NCBI RefSeq assembly: GCF_025397995.1
Contig: NZ_CP104550.1
Coordinates: 524,001-588,000, forward strand
Origin: Methanothermobacter wolfeii
Lineage (GTDB): Archaea; Methanobacteriota; Methanobacteria; Methanobacteriales; Methanothermobacteraceae
DNA: 64,000 nucleotides
Direction of reading: 5' to 3'
The notes under the pieces: generated by a model
Databases searched by the model: none
What the model was told of the DNA's origin: nothing
The model's input: the letters and a program-made list of their open reading frames with translations, nothing else
Translations under genes and position numbers: made by a program
In this document: one piece after another, positions 55,194 through 64,000 of the stretch
Layout of the letters: the number at the start of each line of letters is the position of its first letter
How positions within the stretch are numbered: the stretch's first letter is position 1

Positions 55194-56423
55194 TCAAATC
55201 GCCTTCATCTCCTTTATCCTGGCCCCTATATTTTTACCTATCTCGTAGCAGCGCTCAAGTTCATCCTCGCCAGGCACATAGTTGACCTCAACCGTCTCAG
55301 CAACCTCAAAACCGGTTGAGGAGAGTTCATCTGTGAGTGCCTTCACGGCACCGCCTCCCCATCCCCTGGACCCGAAGACAACTGCAAGTCTTTTAATTCC
55401 TGTCCTGTCGAATGACAAACCCCTTAAATAGTACATGATGTCTCCGAGGCTCGGGAAGGGTCCGTTAAACATTGTGGGGCTTCCGATGAAGACGGCCCTG
55501 CTTTCAAGTATATTCTTCACGATTTCACTCCTCTCATCATCATGGAGGAAGTGCATCACAACATCTATCCCTTCTGCCATGAGTCCCTCTGCAAGGGCAT
55601 GTGCAAGCATCCTTGTTGAGTAGTGCATGGTATCGTAGATTATGGTTGCCTTCTCAGGGCATTTACCCGTGGCCCAGTCTGTGTATGCTCCGATCACCTT
55701 CATGGGGTCCGTCCAGATCTGTCCATGGGATGGTGCAATCATCCTTATCTTCTCAAGGAGTCCCAGTTCCTTTACTTCACCGAACTTCCTGAGGACAAGG
55801 GGTGACAGCGGTGTCAGGAGGTTTGCATAGAACTTTGAAGCCGCATCCATTAGCACATTCTCAGGAACATCCCGGTCGAACCTTTTGCTGATGCAGAGGT
55901 GCTGTCCAAATGCATCATTGGAGAAAAGAACCCCATCCTCTGCCAGGAAGGTGAACATGCTGTCTGGCCAGTGGAGCATGGGTGCCTCAAGGAAGGTGAG
56001 GGTTTTCCTGCCAAGATCCACAGTGTCTCCCGTCTTAACGGTTCTGAATTCAATGTCCTTCAGCTGATGATAATGCCACCTTAAACCCTCCGCCGCCTTT
56101 TCTGTGCAGATTATCTCGGGTTCATATTTCCTCAGGACCTCTGGAAGGGAGCCGCTGTGGTCCCTTTCAACGTGGTTCTGCACCATCACGTCTATCCTTT
56201 CTTCCAGCCCTTCCCTTCTAAAGGCGTCCTTTATCCTTCCGAACATCTGTGCTGATGTTCCAGGGTATGTGTTGTCTATCAGGGCAACCCTTTCTTCTCC
56301 AAATACAAGGTAGACGTTGTAGGTTGTACCGCCCAGGGTGTAGCCATGGTAACTGCGGATATCCCAGTCCATGACACCAACCCAGTAGACACCGTCTGCA
56401 ATCTTGACTGCATCAGCCTTCAT
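55194..56423 (-). CDS. fprA: F420H2 oxidase (flavodiiron protein FprA)
   Basis: Flavodiiron protein that reduces oxygen to water with F420H2, an oxygen defence in methanogens. The metallo-beta-lactamase-like diiron part has [11 protein letters not shown] (His/Glu/Asp ligands), LLHWPDSMF-like MLHWPDSMF and IAPSHGQIW. The C-terminal flavodoxin domain (about 255-409) has [20 protein letters not shown] and [10 protein letters not shown]. An ATG at 56438 is in frame, but GGTG is spaced correctly for 56423, which matches the usual MKA-type start. It differs from the well-studied FprA of M. marburgensis as I remember it, so it may be a second copy. Confidence 0.93.
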   Translation of the reverse strand: MKADAVKIADGVYWVGVMDWDIRSYHGYTLGGTTYNVYLVFGEERVALIDNTYPGTSAQMFGRIKDAFRREGLEERIDVMVQNHVERDHSGSLPEVLRKYEPEIICTEKAAEGLRWHYHQLKDIEFRTVKTGDTVDLGRKTLTFLEAPMLHWPDSMFTFLAEDGVLFSNDAFGQHLCISKRFDRDVPENVLMDAASKFYANLLTPLSPLVLRKFGEVKELGLLEKIRMIAPSHGQIWTDPMKVIGAYTDWATGKCPEKATIIYDTMHYSTRMLAHALAEGLMAEGIDVVMHFLHDDERSEIVKNILESRAVFIGSPTMFNGPFPSLGDIMYYLRGLSFDRTGIKRLAVVFGSRGWGGGAVKALTDELSSTGFEVAETVEVNYVPGEDELERCYEIGKNIGARIKEMKAI

Positions 56424-56530
56424 ATTATACACCGGCATAATTTATGTTGGAGCTTTAATATTAACATTGCTGCTGGGATTCCTGCCTTGGAGGGTAGTTT
56501 ACCATTAATCTCCGATGTCTTTAAGTGCAA

Positions 56531-57358
56531 TCACCTTGAATTCGCTGCAGCTTCAGGTTTCGCCATCAACCTCTCGAATCTTGACCTTATATGATGGTAG
56601 CCCTTTGTATAGAAGGGGCAGTTTTCTATGCAGAATGTGCAGCCCTGACTGCACCCTATACACCTCTCATCCATCAGAACCACACTGGAGCTGCAGCATC
56701 CTTTAAACTCAATGAGGGCCTCCTCTGGGCATGCCCTGATGCACTTGCCGCACCTTTTACAGTATTCGGTTATCCATTCATGTTCGTTATCATCCTTCAG
56801 GGGGAGGCTGGCTATGCTTGTGATTATGGCTGAAACCTTCTGGGCCGGACCTGATTCAGGGGTTATGAGGAGGCCGCTGTGGCCTTTAAACCCAATCCCT
56901 GCCCTCTGGGCCATCAGTGTGAGGTTGAGGATTCCGCTCATTGGGTGTATGGCCTCTGCAAAGTACCCCCTTTCCCTGAGGTAATCTGCAAGTCTGAAGG
57001 TCATCTCAGCCAGCCTGTCATAGAGGCTGCTGTTTAGCCTCTGGGCCTCTTCACCGGGCGCTGTTTTTATAAGCTCTTCATCCATTTCAGCGGTAAGTAC
57101 TATGGCATTGGGGTACTGGATGAACCTTTCAGCAATGACCACATCAGGGGTAACAAGGGCGTATCCGACCTTTTTAATTCCCAGTGAACCTGCATATTCT
57201 TCAAACTCTTTAAGGAATCCTTCATCCACCAGTACGGAGGGTTTTGATGGGTTTGGAATCCTGCACTGGTCCCTGTATTCTATGAATCCGCATCCACATT
57301 TACTCTTTGAATCATCCTTCTGTGGGTCACTGTTTCCACAGCAGCTTCCATTTTTCAT
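56531..57358 (-). CDS. QueG-like iron-sulfur protein
   Basis: Protein of 275 residues with a Cys-rich head (SCCGNSDPQKDDSKSKCGCG) and two C-terminal [4Fe-4S] motifs (CKRCGKCIRACPEEAL and CIGCSQGCTFCIENCP). The middle part (YALVTPDVVIAERF, HPMSGILNLTLMAQRAGIGFKGHSGLLITPESGP) resembles the B12/substrate domain of epoxyqueuosine reductase QueG and reductive dehalogenases (GWRGKN.LLI-type loop). Its substrate is unknown; archaea do not make queuosine, so a new reductase role is likely. It lies in the same direction as fprA with a gap of about 110 bp. Confidence 0.8.
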   Translation of the reverse strand: MKNGSCCGNSDPQKDDSKSKCGCGFIEYRDQCRIPNPSKPSVLVDEGFLKEFEEYAGSLGIKKVGYALVTPDVVIAERFIQYPNAIVLTAEMDEELIKTAPGEEAQRLNSSLYDRLAEMTFRLADYLRERGYFAEAIHPMSGILNLTLMAQRAGIGFKGHSGLLITPESGPAQKVSAIITSIASLPLKDDNEHEWITEYCKRCGKCIRACPEEALIEFKGCCSSSVVLMDERCIGCSQGCTFCIENCPFYTKGYHHIRSRFERLMAKPEAAANSR

Positions 57359-57490
57359 GCTATCACCATCATTTAATTCAACTAACTATCCATATATCTA
57401 AATTTATAAATATATGTGTTACCGACACCCCATTTTAGTGTTCTGAAAAATCAGAAAGATGGTTTATCAAGTGATCCTTTTCAGGTCACA

Positions 57491-58039
57491 TCAATCTTCT
57501 ATTTCATATTCAAATTCCCAGAAGGGAGTGCCCTCTGCCTCCACGCACCTCAGGTGTTCTATTTCATGGGCCACACCGTAGGCGCCTGAACCTGTGAACT
57601 CCAGCGGACCCTCTATCCTCTTGAGCCTTATTTTAAGGTCCAGGGGGTCAAGAACAGCCCTCAGTATGTAGTCACCATCCACCAGGACACGGTAGGGCCT
57701 TTTAACAAGTTCCCTTTCATTTCTTGAGCTGCACTTCTCAAGCCGGTAGACCGTTCCCTCCTCCCTGAGCACCGATGGATTAAGGAAGAGGTAGACTATT
57801 TCAAGGGTCCTGCCCACCATTTCCTCTTCATCAAAGCGGGTCACCTTCTCCTTTATGGCCATGAACCTGCCGGTTTTCTCTGCAAGGCTCCAGTCACCAC
57901 CAAAACGTATGGAAAAAAGAAGGGGTATGAAGGCTTCCCCAGGTATGCCAAGCTCCTGGATAACCTTCTTCTCTGTAAGTGAGAACCTGAGGAGTTTCTT
58001 CAAATCGGCATGGTCCAGGGGTTTCTCAGTTCCTGTCAT
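57491..58039 (-). CDS. Unknown conserved protein
   Basis: Soluble protein of 182 residues that I do not recognise. It has an N-terminal helical half (DLKKLLRFSLTEKKVIQELGIPGEAFIPLLFSIRFGG) and a C-terminal beta-rich half with short runs such as YRVLVDGDYILRAVLDP and EIEHLRCVEAEGTPFWEFEYE. Cys occurs near residues 104 and 168. AGGGAAAAC precedes the ATG. It stands alone between the iron-sulfur protein and cpgS genes, both on the same strand. Confidence 0.65.
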   Translation of the reverse strand: MTGTEKPLDHADLKKLLRFSLTEKKVIQELGIPGEAFIPLLFSIRFGGDWSLAEKTGRFMAIKEKVTRFDEEEMVGRTLEIVYLFLNPSVLREEGTVYRLEKCSSRNERELVKRPYRVLVDGDYILRAVLDPLDLKIRLKRIEGPLEFTGSGAYGVAHEIEHLRCVEAEGTPFWEFEYEIED

Positions 58040-58104
58040 GTTTTCCCTGTGCTGTTCGTTCCAGAGATGACATCTTTAGATCCTTAAACAGGAAGACCAG
58101 GTTT

Positions 58105-59493
58105 TCATGGTGTCTTCCTGGTGTTGAAATCGTTAATGGCCATCTCAACGACGTCAATTATGGCATCATCCAGCTCATCCTGGGAACCATCCCTGACAAC
58201 AGGTATGTTGTCACAGTATACAACCTCGAGTCCAGCCTCCAGGGCGTCCCTGGTTGCCACGTCAACTGCAGCGGCCTTGAGTTCGGTGAGCATAACATCC
58301 GCCTCGTTGATGTACCTTTCAATGTCCTTCTGGAGTAAGGGCCTGTTTGAGAGGTGGGGTGTTGTTCCAACGACCCTGCACCCGTACTCTGATTCAAGGT
58401 GCTCAACAAGGAGGCCCTGTACGGATTCAGGGGCTGTTGTTGCAAAGAGCACATTCTTACCAGCTATATCGCCCAGGGGTTTCGGTCTGAATACGGTTGC
58501 TATGACCTCTGCATCGGGGTTTATGTCCCCTATGAACTCGGCTATCTCCCTCACCTTCATGTCACTGGCCATGGGTTCCTCGCACATGGTGAGTATAACA
58601 AGGTCCGCCAGTTTGATCCTGAAGGGGCCGAGGAAGTTTTTAATGTTCATGATGGGCTGGTTTGCTCCAACAAGGACTATGTGTCTCATGGACTTCACAG
58701 GGGGTATGGCGGCCCCGCTCCCCTCGAGGATTATGAAGTCGGCGTCCAGGGTGTTTGCAAGTTCAGCGCCACGCTTCATGTTGGTTATGAAGACATCCCC
58801 TGCCATCCCCCCGCCGCAGCGCCGGCAGCCAACGGTGAGTATGCGGCTCATGAGGGCGTCCTCCCAGTGGTCAGAGGCTGCATGCACACCCCTATCTGAC
58901 TGTTCCATCAGGTACTCGGGGGTTATGTCAATCTCATCTCCACGAACGATTTCAGGTTCTTCAGGACCGCCCCGGCCCATTGCAACCACGCATGGGTTGT
59001 ACCTGCGTTCATGGATGAGTCGGGCTGCATAGGCAGAGACGGCTGTTTTACCTATCCTCTTACCCGTCCCGAGGATCTTGAGGGATGGTTTTTCAAGAAC
59101 ATCGTATTCTGTGAGGGGCTGGAATTCAAAGTCAGGGCCCCTGTAAACCGCACCCTCACCAAGGACCACGGAGGCTATCCTGAACCTCTTTGAGTAATCA
59201 AGGACCGGTTCATCACTGAGGTCCATGACGGTGTCTGCACCGTACTTTCTTATGAGTTTGCCTATGAGTTCATAGGGGATCCTGTCATGGTCCTCACCGA
59301 AGTAGACGGGCCTCTCCATCATCTCACTGTACTCCTCCGGCGAGGAGGTTCTGAGCTTCTCGGTTCCACCTATGAATATGAGGGCCTTCACATCGATGTG
59401 CTCCATTGAGTCAAGGGTTTCGACGGCGGCCTTTGTCACAGGCAGATAGTGCTCTCCATCCACAAGACATATCATCCGTTCCATAGCCTTCAT
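58105..59493 (-). CDS. cpgS: Cyclic 2,3-diphosphoglycerate synthetase
   Basis: Closes 2,3-bisphosphoglycerate to the cyclic form with ATP. Cyclic 2,3-DPG is a major solute and thermoprotectant of Methanothermobacter and Methanothermus. The protein of 462 residues opens [19 protein letters not shown] and has a P-loop-like [18 protein letters not shown], the [14 protein letters not shown] segment and a domain with [20 protein letters not shown]. It matches the fervidus enzyme in size and start. AGGAGGGTG is well spaced for ATG 59493; longer in-frame starts to 59547 are unlikely. Confidence 0.94.
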   Translation of the reverse strand: MKAMERMICLVDGEHYLPVTKAAVETLDSMEHIDVKALIFIGGTEKLRTSSPEEYSEMMERPVYFGEDHDRIPYELIGKLIRKYGADTVMDLSDEPVLDYSKRFRIASVVLGEGAVYRGPDFEFQPLTEYDVLEKPSLKILGTGKRIGKTAVSAYAARLIHERRYNPCVVAMGRGGPEEPEIVRGDEIDITPEYLMEQSDRGVHAASDHWEDALMSRILTVGCRRCGGGMAGDVFITNMKRGAELANTLDADFIILEGSGAAIPPVKSMRHIVLVGANQPIMNIKNFLGPFRIKLADLVILTMCEEPMASDMKVREIAEFIGDINPDAEVIATVFRPKPLGDIAGKNVLFATTAPESVQGLLVEHLESEYGCRVVGTTPHLSNRPLLQKDIERYINEADVMLTELKAAAVDVATRDALEAGLEVVYCDNIPVVRDGSQDELDDAIIDVVEMAINDFNTRKTP

Positions 59494-59712
59494 TAAAAAC
59501 ACCCTCCTGATTAACATTGCCCTGGACTTCCAGAGCTGTGAAATCATGATAATATTATAAAATTGTCGCCCCAGTGTATTAATAGATGATGGTAAAGGGA
59601 GAGAATCTCAGGGCCGGGATGACCCTCTGCTGATGGCTGCCTTTAATATGAGACTGGCATTATGGCTAATGCTTAAAATTAATAGGATATATTATGGGAA
59701 TGTGAGGAGCGC

Positions 59713-60021
59713 TTATTTTGCCTCGAGTTTGGCTTCTATCTTAACGAGTTCCTTTCTTGAGCGCTTAGCAAGCTCTGAAAGTCCATTAACCACGTTCGGA
59801 GGGAGGTTGTTGTTTTCCTTTTTGGCGAGTATCTCTGATATGGCGCTTGAAAGGACAAAAATAGCATACTTGTGTTCGGCCTTGGTCCGGTGGATGTGAT
59901 GGGGGCTGATGTTCAGGGAGAAGTACTCCTCGCATTCGTCTTTAATATCATATCCATTCTCAAGGTACTTCAGAACATATACTAAAAATTGGTGAAGTTG
60001 TATCATTTCGTCCTTATACAT
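59713..60021 (-). CDS. UPF0058 family protein
   Basis: Small helical protein of 102 residues of the archaeal UPF0058 family. The start MYKDEMIQLHQFLVYVLKYLE and the SPHHIHRTKAEHKYAIFVLSSAISEILA segment are characteristic. Three or four His in the centre could bind metal. Its function is unknown. A TATA-like ATACTTATAAG (minus strand, near 60038) and GAGG support its start. It is separated by about 220 bp from cpgS. Confidence 0.85.
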   Translation of the reverse strand: MYKDEMIQLHQFLVYVLKYLENGYDIKDECEEYFSLNISPHHIHRTKAEHKYAIFVLSSAISEILAKKENNNLPPNVVNGLSELAKRSRKELVKIEAKLEAK

Positions 60022-60197
60022 TTTACCAGCCTCATTCTCCTTATAAGTATGTATTAAATTTATTATTTAAAAATTTTGGTTCACAGAGCAGCCCCTTACC
60101 AAAATCGAAGATACAGTATTCATTAATAAAAAAAAACATGACACTTCAGTCCTTTATATGAACAGATTTTAACCATGTTTAATATTGATGTAAGATG

Positions 60198-60229
60198 GGG
60201 GAAATAAATCTATTTATTACTCCAATTTT
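60198..60229 (+). terminator. Hairpin with T-run in the UPF0058-hisD gap
   Basis: GGGG (60198-60201) and AATAAAT (60203-60209) pair with ATTTATT (60212-60218) and CTCC (60220-60223), with one mismatch and one G-T pair. AATTTTTC follows. It resembles an intrinsic terminator without an annotated gene before it. Confidence 0.45.
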
Positions 60230-60321
60230 TCAGAATATTAAATTCAGCACTGTGCCTGCCTGCCGGTTAAACTAATTAATTATTTCTGATAACCCTTAAA
60301 AGGAGCGGCACCATAAAACTA

Positions 60322-60332
60322 ATTATTTATAT
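60322..60332 (+). promoter_or_regulatory. TATA box of hisD
   Basis: TTATTTATATC is a good archaeal TATA element about 25-35 bp before the hisD ATG; GGAGGATC is the ribosome site. Confidence 0.5.
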
Positions 60333-60355
60333 CAATCTCATGGAGGATCATCCCG

Positions 60356-61630
60356 ATGAAGATAACAGACTTTGATCCTGATAGGATTCAGGAACTTGTT
60401 GAAAGGTCAAGGATAGACGTTGATGATGTGCTTGGACCGGTAACCGAAATCATAGGCAGGGTGAGGTCAGAGGGTGACCGAGCCCTCAGGGAGCTTACAG
60501 AGAAATTTGACGGCGTCTCACCTGAAAACTTCCTTGTTGATGGGAAGGAGATAGAGGCAGCCCATGAAAGACTCGACCCTGATGTTAGGGGGGCCCTTGA
60601 GGATGCAGCATCGAATATAGAAGCATTCCACAGGCTCCAGCTGCCATCAGGGTGGATGGAGGAGGTGAGGCCCGGTGTAATGGCAGGGCAGATAGTAAGG
60701 CCCCTTGAGAGTGCCGGCTGCTACATCCCCGGTGGAAGGGCTGTTTACCCGTCAACGGTCCTCATGACGGTCATCCCGGCAAGGATAGCCGGTGTGGGAA
60801 GGATAGTCTGCTGCACACCACCTGGAAGGGATGGTTCAGTTTCGGATGCCATCCTCGTGGCGGCTGACCTTGCAGGTGCAGATGAGATATACCGGGTCGG
60901 GGGTGCCCAGGCAATCGCTGCAATGGCCTACGGCACAGAGACCATAATGCCCGTGGACAAGATAGTGGGGCCGGGGAACATATTCGTGACCGCAGCAAAG
61001 AAGCTGGTCTACGGGGACGTGGATATTGACTTTCCTGCAGGACCATCAGAGGTCCTCATAATAGCCGATGAAACCGCGGACCCCGACTACATCGCATATG
61101 AGATACTTGCCCAGGCAGAACATGACCCGCAGGCTGCAAGTGTACTTGTAACTGATTCAGAGGGACTTGCAGAGGATGTGAATGACAGGGTCCGTGAAAA
61201 TATTAAATACATGGAAAGGGCCACTATAATAGAGGAGTCCCTTGAGAGATACGGGATGATAGTTATAACCTCAGACCTTGATGAGGCTGTGGAATTCAGC
61301 AACCACTACGCACCCGAACACCTTGTTATAATGACAGCTTCCCCTGAGGAAACCCTCAGGGATGTAAGGAACGCCGGATCCATATTCCTGGGTGAACTCT
61401 CACCGGTCGCTGCAGGGGATTATGGTTCAGGCACAAACCACGTGCTCCCGACGGCAGGCTGCGCAAGGATGTATTCGGGGCTGTCCACAGAGTCATTCAT
61501 AAAAAAACCAACAGTGCAGAAAATAACACATGAAGGCCTTAAAAATATCAAAGACACTGTTCTGAAACTTGCAGAATATGAAGGCCTCTATGCACATGCA
61601 GAATCATTCAGGAAAAGATTGGAGAGGTGA
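60356..61630 (+). CDS. hisD: Histidinol dehydrogenase
   Basis: Oxidises histidinol to histidine in two NAD steps, the last reactions of histidine synthesis. The 424 residues contain [65 protein letters not shown], the zinc-binding [23 protein letters not shown] and the closing [19 protein letters not shown] is spaced eight bases from the ATG. aspS begins four bases after the stop, so they share a transcript. Confidence 0.97.
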   Translation: MKITDFDPDRIQELVERSRIDVDDVLGPVTEIIGRVRSEGDRALRELTEKFDGVSPENFLVDGKEIEAAHERLDPDVRGALEDAASNIEAFHRLQLPSGWMEEVRPGVMAGQIVRPLESAGCYIPGGRAVYPSTVLMTVIPARIAGVGRIVCCTPPGRDGSVSDAILVAADLAGADEIYRVGGAQAIAAMAYGTETIMPVDKIVGPGNIFVTAAKKLVYGDVDIDFPAGPSEVLIIADETADPDYIAYEILAQAEHDPQAASVLVTDSEGLAEDVNDRVRENIKYMERATIIEESLERYGMIVITSDLDEAVEFSNHYAPEHLVIMTASPEETLRDVRNAGSIFLGELSPVAAGDYGSGTNHVLPTAGCARMYSGLSTESFIKKPTVQKITHEGLKNIKDTVLKLAEYEGLYAHAESFRKRLER

Positions 61631-61634
61631 TTTA

Positions 61635-62948
61635 ATGTTACTAGGAGATCTTCGAAGAAGTCACTATTCAAAGGACATAGACCCGGGGATGGATGGAGAG
61701 GAAGTCACGGTCATGGGCTGGGTCCATGAGATAAGGGACCTTGGAGGAATAATATTCGTTCTTCTAAGGGACAGGGACGGACTCCTCCAGATAACAGCCC
61801 CCAGCAAAAAGATTGACGAGGAGCTCTTCAAATCCATCAGGAAACTTAAAAAGGAATCAGTGGTGGCATTTAAGGGTAAGGTGCAGGAGTCAGGCAAGGC
61901 ACCGGGCGGATTTGAGGTGATACCCTCCTACCTGAGGGTGCTCAGCCCATCAAAACAGCCACTCCCCCTGGACCCCACAGAGAAGGTGAAGGCTGAGATA
62001 GACACGAGGCTTGATGCAAGGTTCCTGGACCTTCGAAAGCCGGGTGTAAGTGCAATATTCAAGATAAAAAGCAGGATGCTGCATTCAGTCCGCGTATTCC
62101 TCGAAGAAAATGATTTCCTTGAAATAAACACCCCAAAACTCGTGGCATCCGCCACAGAGGGGGGCACGGAGCTCTTCCCCATAACCTACTTTGAGAGGGA
62201 GGCCTTCCTTGGTCAGAGCCCCCAGCTCTACAAGCAGATGATGATGGCAACCGGCCTTGACCGTGTATATGAAATCGCACCCATATTCCGTGCAGAGGAA
62301 CACGACACCCTCAGGCACCTCAATGAGGTCATCTCCATCGACATAGAGGCATCCTTCCTTGACCATGAGGATGTCATGAAGATACTTGAGAACCTCGTTG
62401 TAAGGGTCATTGAGGACGTCAACGAGCACTGCTCGGATGCACTGGAAACCCTTGGAAGGGAACTTGAGGTCCCTGAAATACCCTTTGAGAGGATAGAATA
62501 CGATGAGGCGGTTGAGATGGTTAACTCAAAGGGGGTCCCCATGAAGCACGGCGAGGACCTGCCGAGGGCGGCTGAGAAGGCCCTTGGTGAGATAATGGAT
62601 GGCTACTACTTCATAACCTCCTGGCCGACAGCAATAAAGCCCTTCTATGTCATGCCTGATGAGGATGAACCCGAGAGGAGCCATGCCTTTGACCTGATGT
62701 ACCGCGACCTTGAGATATCCTCGGGTGCCATGAGGGTGCACCAGCACGACCTCCTTGTTGAGAAGATCAGGAGGCAGGGACTGAACCCTGAATCCTTTAA
62801 GAGCTACCTTGAAGCCTTTGAGTACGGGATGCCTCCCCATGCAGGGTGGGGACTTGGAGCTGAGAGATTCAACATGACCCTCACTGGCCTTAAGAACATA
62901 AGGGAAACAGTGCTCTTCCCCAGGGACAGGAGGAGGCTCACACCGTAG
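61635..62948 (+). CDS. aspS: Aspartate-tRNA ligase (AspRS, archaeal type)
   Basis: Class II aminoacyl-tRNA synthetase of 437 residues. The N-terminal OB fold binds the anticodon ([26 protein letters not shown]). Motif 2 is [20 protein letters not shown] and motif 3 [18 protein letters not shown]. The flipping-loop and active-site residues (GQSPQLYKQ) are present. In this genus the enzyme is known to be non-discriminating and also charges tRNA-Asn, to be fixed by GatCAB; this is by homology. AGGTGAT sets ATG 61635; longer in-frame starts lie inside hisD. Confidence 0.97.
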   Translation: MLLGDLRRSHYSKDIDPGMDGEEVTVMGWVHEIRDLGGIIFVLLRDRDGLLQITAPSKKIDEELFKSIRKLKKESVVAFKGKVQESGKAPGGFEVIPSYLRVLSPSKQPLPLDPTEKVKAEIDTRLDARFLDLRKPGVSAIFKIKSRMLHSVRVFLEENDFLEINTPKLVASATEGGTELFPITYFEREAFLGQSPQLYKQMMMATGLDRVYEIAPIFRAEEHDTLRHLNEVISIDIEASFLDHEDVMKILENLVVRVIEDVNEHCSDALETLGRELEVPEIPFERIEYDEAVEMVNSKGVPMKHGEDLPRAAEKALGEIMDGYYFITSWPTAIKPFYVMPDEDEPERSHAFDLMYRDLEISSGAMRVHQHDLLVEKIRRQGLNPESFKSYLEAFEYGMPPHAGWGLGAERFNMTLTGLKNIRETVLFPRDRRRLTP

Positions 62949-62959
62949 GTGATAGAGTG

Positions 62960-63580
62960 ATGGGTGCATCCACAGGCCAGGGCTATGAGATTGCTAGAAA
63001 GAGCAGGGAGATAGTCAGGGAACTCATAGGGAATGACATAGCCGGTTTAGGGGAAGAGGAGGCTGCCATAGTTGAGAGGATAGTTCACTCCACGGCGGAC
63101 CCTGAATATGCAAGGATTACAAGGTTCAGCAGTGACTTTGTACAGGCAGCCCTGGGGTCCCTCAGGGAATCGGGGAGCATACTCACCGATATTGAAATGG
63201 TTCGGGCCGGTATAACAGGCGACAGGGCGGTGTCCTTCATCAGGAGGCCTGAGGTTGCGGAGATTGCAGCCGGCAGGGAAATCACAAGGGCCGCCGCCGC
63301 GGTGGAGTACGCTGCAGAGAAGGGCTTCAGGGGGCTCATCGTCATTGGAAACGCACCCACAGCCCTCATGAAGGTAATTGAACTTGTAGAAGACGGGTCA
63401 CTGGATGCAGATGCTGTTATAGGTGTTCCTGTAGGCTTTGTAGGTGCTGCAGAGTCAAAGGAGGCCCTCCGGAGGACAGAACTACCCCACATGATAACGG
63501 AGGGCCCCAAGGGGGGGACTCCCGTGGCTGTGGCTGCAGCAAATGCGCTCATAGCCCTTTCGGAGGGTAGGAAGGTTTAG
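62960..63580 (+). CDS. cbiC: Precorrin-8X methylmutase (CbiC)
   Basis: Moves the C11 methyl to C12 to form cobyrinic/hydrogenobyrinic acid in cobalamin synthesis. The protein of 206 residues has ESREIV-like start (KSREIVRELIG), the conserved VERIVHSTADPEYA with the catalytic His, TDIEMVRAGI, VIGNAPTALMKVIEL and VGVPVGFVGAAESKE-like segment. It is in one run with aspS (11 bp) and hemL. AGGTGAT places the start at ATG 62960. Confidence 0.94.
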   Translation: MGASTGQGYEIARKSREIVRELIGNDIAGLGEEEAAIVERIVHSTADPEYARITRFSSDFVQAALGSLRESGSILTDIEMVRAGITGDRAVSFIRRPEVAEIAAGREITRAAAAVEYAAEKGFRGLIVIGNAPTALMKVIELVEDGSLDADAVIGVPVGFVGAAESKEALRRTELPHMITEGPKGGTPVAVAAANALIALSEGRKV

Positions 63581-63643
63581 AGTGGAGCAGTTAAAGGTTT
63601 TCGGATTTTATGTTACTTGAAGACTGGTTCAGAGGGATCTTGT

Positions 63644-64000
63644 ATGAATTCAGAGGAACTTTTTAGAATGGCTCAGGATGTTCTGCCAGGCGGTGTGAGT
63701 TCACCTGTAAGGAGGTTTGAACCATACCCTTTCTTTGCAGCCGGTGGCAGAGGATGCGTACTTGAAAGTGTTGATGGCGTGGAATACATAGACTACTGTC
63801 TGGCCTATGGGCCCCTTATACTTGGACATGCCCATCCAGAGGTTGTTGAGGCGGTCACCCGTCAGATCAGGAGGGGAACCGCCTATGGTGTCCCATCGGA
63901 AGGTGAAGTAGAACTTGCAGGGATGATAATAGACAGGGTGCCCTGCGCGGAGATGGTCCGCTTCATGAACTCTGGTACCGAGGCAACCATGGCTGCTGTG
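63644..64000 (+). CDS. hemL: Glutamate-1-semialdehyde aminotransferase, N-terminal part
   Basis: First 119 residues of glutamate-1-semialdehyde 2,1-aminomutase, which makes 5-aminolevulinate for tetrapyrroles. [44 protein letters not shown], and [16 protein letters not shown] (PLP-phosphate loop) are typical; the PLP-binding Lys lies beyond the window end. GAGGGATC is spaced six bases from the ATG. Together with cbiC and the distant cobA-hemD it covers the tetrapyrrole pathway. Confidence 0.94.
   Translation, partial: MNSEELFRMAQDVLPGGVSSPVRRFEPYPFFAAGGRGCVLESVDGVEYIDYCLAYGPLILGHAHPEVVEAVTRQIRRGTAYGVPSEGEVELAGMIIDRVPCAEMVRFMNSGTEATMAAV

Larger units (their letters stand above)
60022..60355. 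other. 334-bp intergenic region between UPF0058 and hisD
   Basis: No protein gene was found. It holds a TATA-like CCTTTATATG (60151-60160), then a hairpin with a T run (60198-60229) that could end a small RNA, and the hisD TATA box TTATTTATATC near 60322-60332. Confidence 0.55.

Noticed and set aside
57385-57420. AT-rich symmetric stretch upstream of the QueG-like gene
   Set aside because: Low-complexity AT sequence expected in a promoter; symmetry is weak and interrupted.
1-64000. CRISPR arrays, insertion sequences, tRNA or rRNA genes
   Set aside because: No regularly spaced repeats, transposase, cloverleaf or rRNA-like sequence was seen on reading the gaps; a tRNA or repeat search was not run.

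Overview
The window comes from a thermophilic hydrogenotrophic methanogen, almost certainly a Methanothermobacter. The archaeal signs are an archaeal tRNA-guanine transglycosylase, SRP19, the archaeal NAC protein, ribosomal protein eS8, a thermosome subunit and TATA/BRE-type promoters. The methanogen signs are F390 synthetase, an FprA-type F420H2 oxidase, an FrhB-like F420 protein and cyclic 2,3-diphosphoglycerate synthetase. The detached C-terminal piece of a B-family DNA polymerase is a hallmark of this genus. Compared from memory with M. thermautotrophicus Delta-H, gene order is the same but proteins such as the ExoIII-like nuclease and AspRS differ at many positions. A sister species such as M. 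marburgensis is therefore plausible, but I could not verify this. No rRNA, tRNA, CRISPR array, insertion sequence or prophage was seen.

Layout. 1-3 kb: an oxygen-response group (peroxiredoxin, superoxide dismutase, F390 synthetase) and an ACT-domain protein. 3-8.8 kb, minus strand: a tightly packed run purC-purS-purQ-cobA-hemD-srp19-DHH phosphoesterase-regulator. 9-16.8 kb: glmS, two glycosyltransferases, a PAS-rich histidine kinase and a methyltransferase. 17-22.6 kb: a translationally coupled run tgtA-nac-metallophosphoesterase-NYN ribonuclease-membrane GGDD protein, then a small exported protein. 22.7-28.6 kb: argJ, argB, an isopropylmalate/homoisocitrate dehydrogenase, TPR and HEAT proteins, and malate dehydrogenase. 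29-34 kb: pdxT and a split archaeal glutamate synthase, with a circularly permuted FrhB-like subunit inserted. 34-37.7 kb: an MFS transporter, a CDGSH protein and a CbiM-type metal uptake group. 38-42.9 kb: DEAD-box helicase, cyclo-ligase-like protein, RDD protein, hypE, eS8 and PolB2. 43-46.3 kb: a HAD phosphatase, an AAA ATPase and a membrane-anchored partner, the last two carrying apparent frameshifts. 46.5-54.6 kb: ExoIII/uracil endonuclease, feoB with its DtxR regulator, acetate transporter plus acetyl-CoA synthetase, and the thermosome. 54.8-60 kb: FprA, iron-sulfur protein, unknowns, cpgS and a UPF0058 protein. 60-64 kb: hisD, aspS, cbiC and the start of hemL.

How the genes work together. 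The window mixes biosynthesis (purine, arginine, histidine, tetrapyrrole/B12, glutamate, PLP) with oxygen defence, metal supply (Fe, Co/Ni) and acetate assimilation. The tetrapyrrole genes cobA, hemD, cbiC and hemL feed siroheme, F430 and B12. HypE serves hydrogenase maturation.

The least explained parts are the NYN-RNase/GGDD membrane pair, the AAA ATPase/membrane partner pair, the permuted FrhB subunit, the repeat-built leader of tgtA, and several palindromic operators, one of them an 18-bp palindrome shared by two distant promoters. Four apparent single-base frameshifts (one in sod, three in the AAA/partner pair) should be checked against reads before these genes are called broken.
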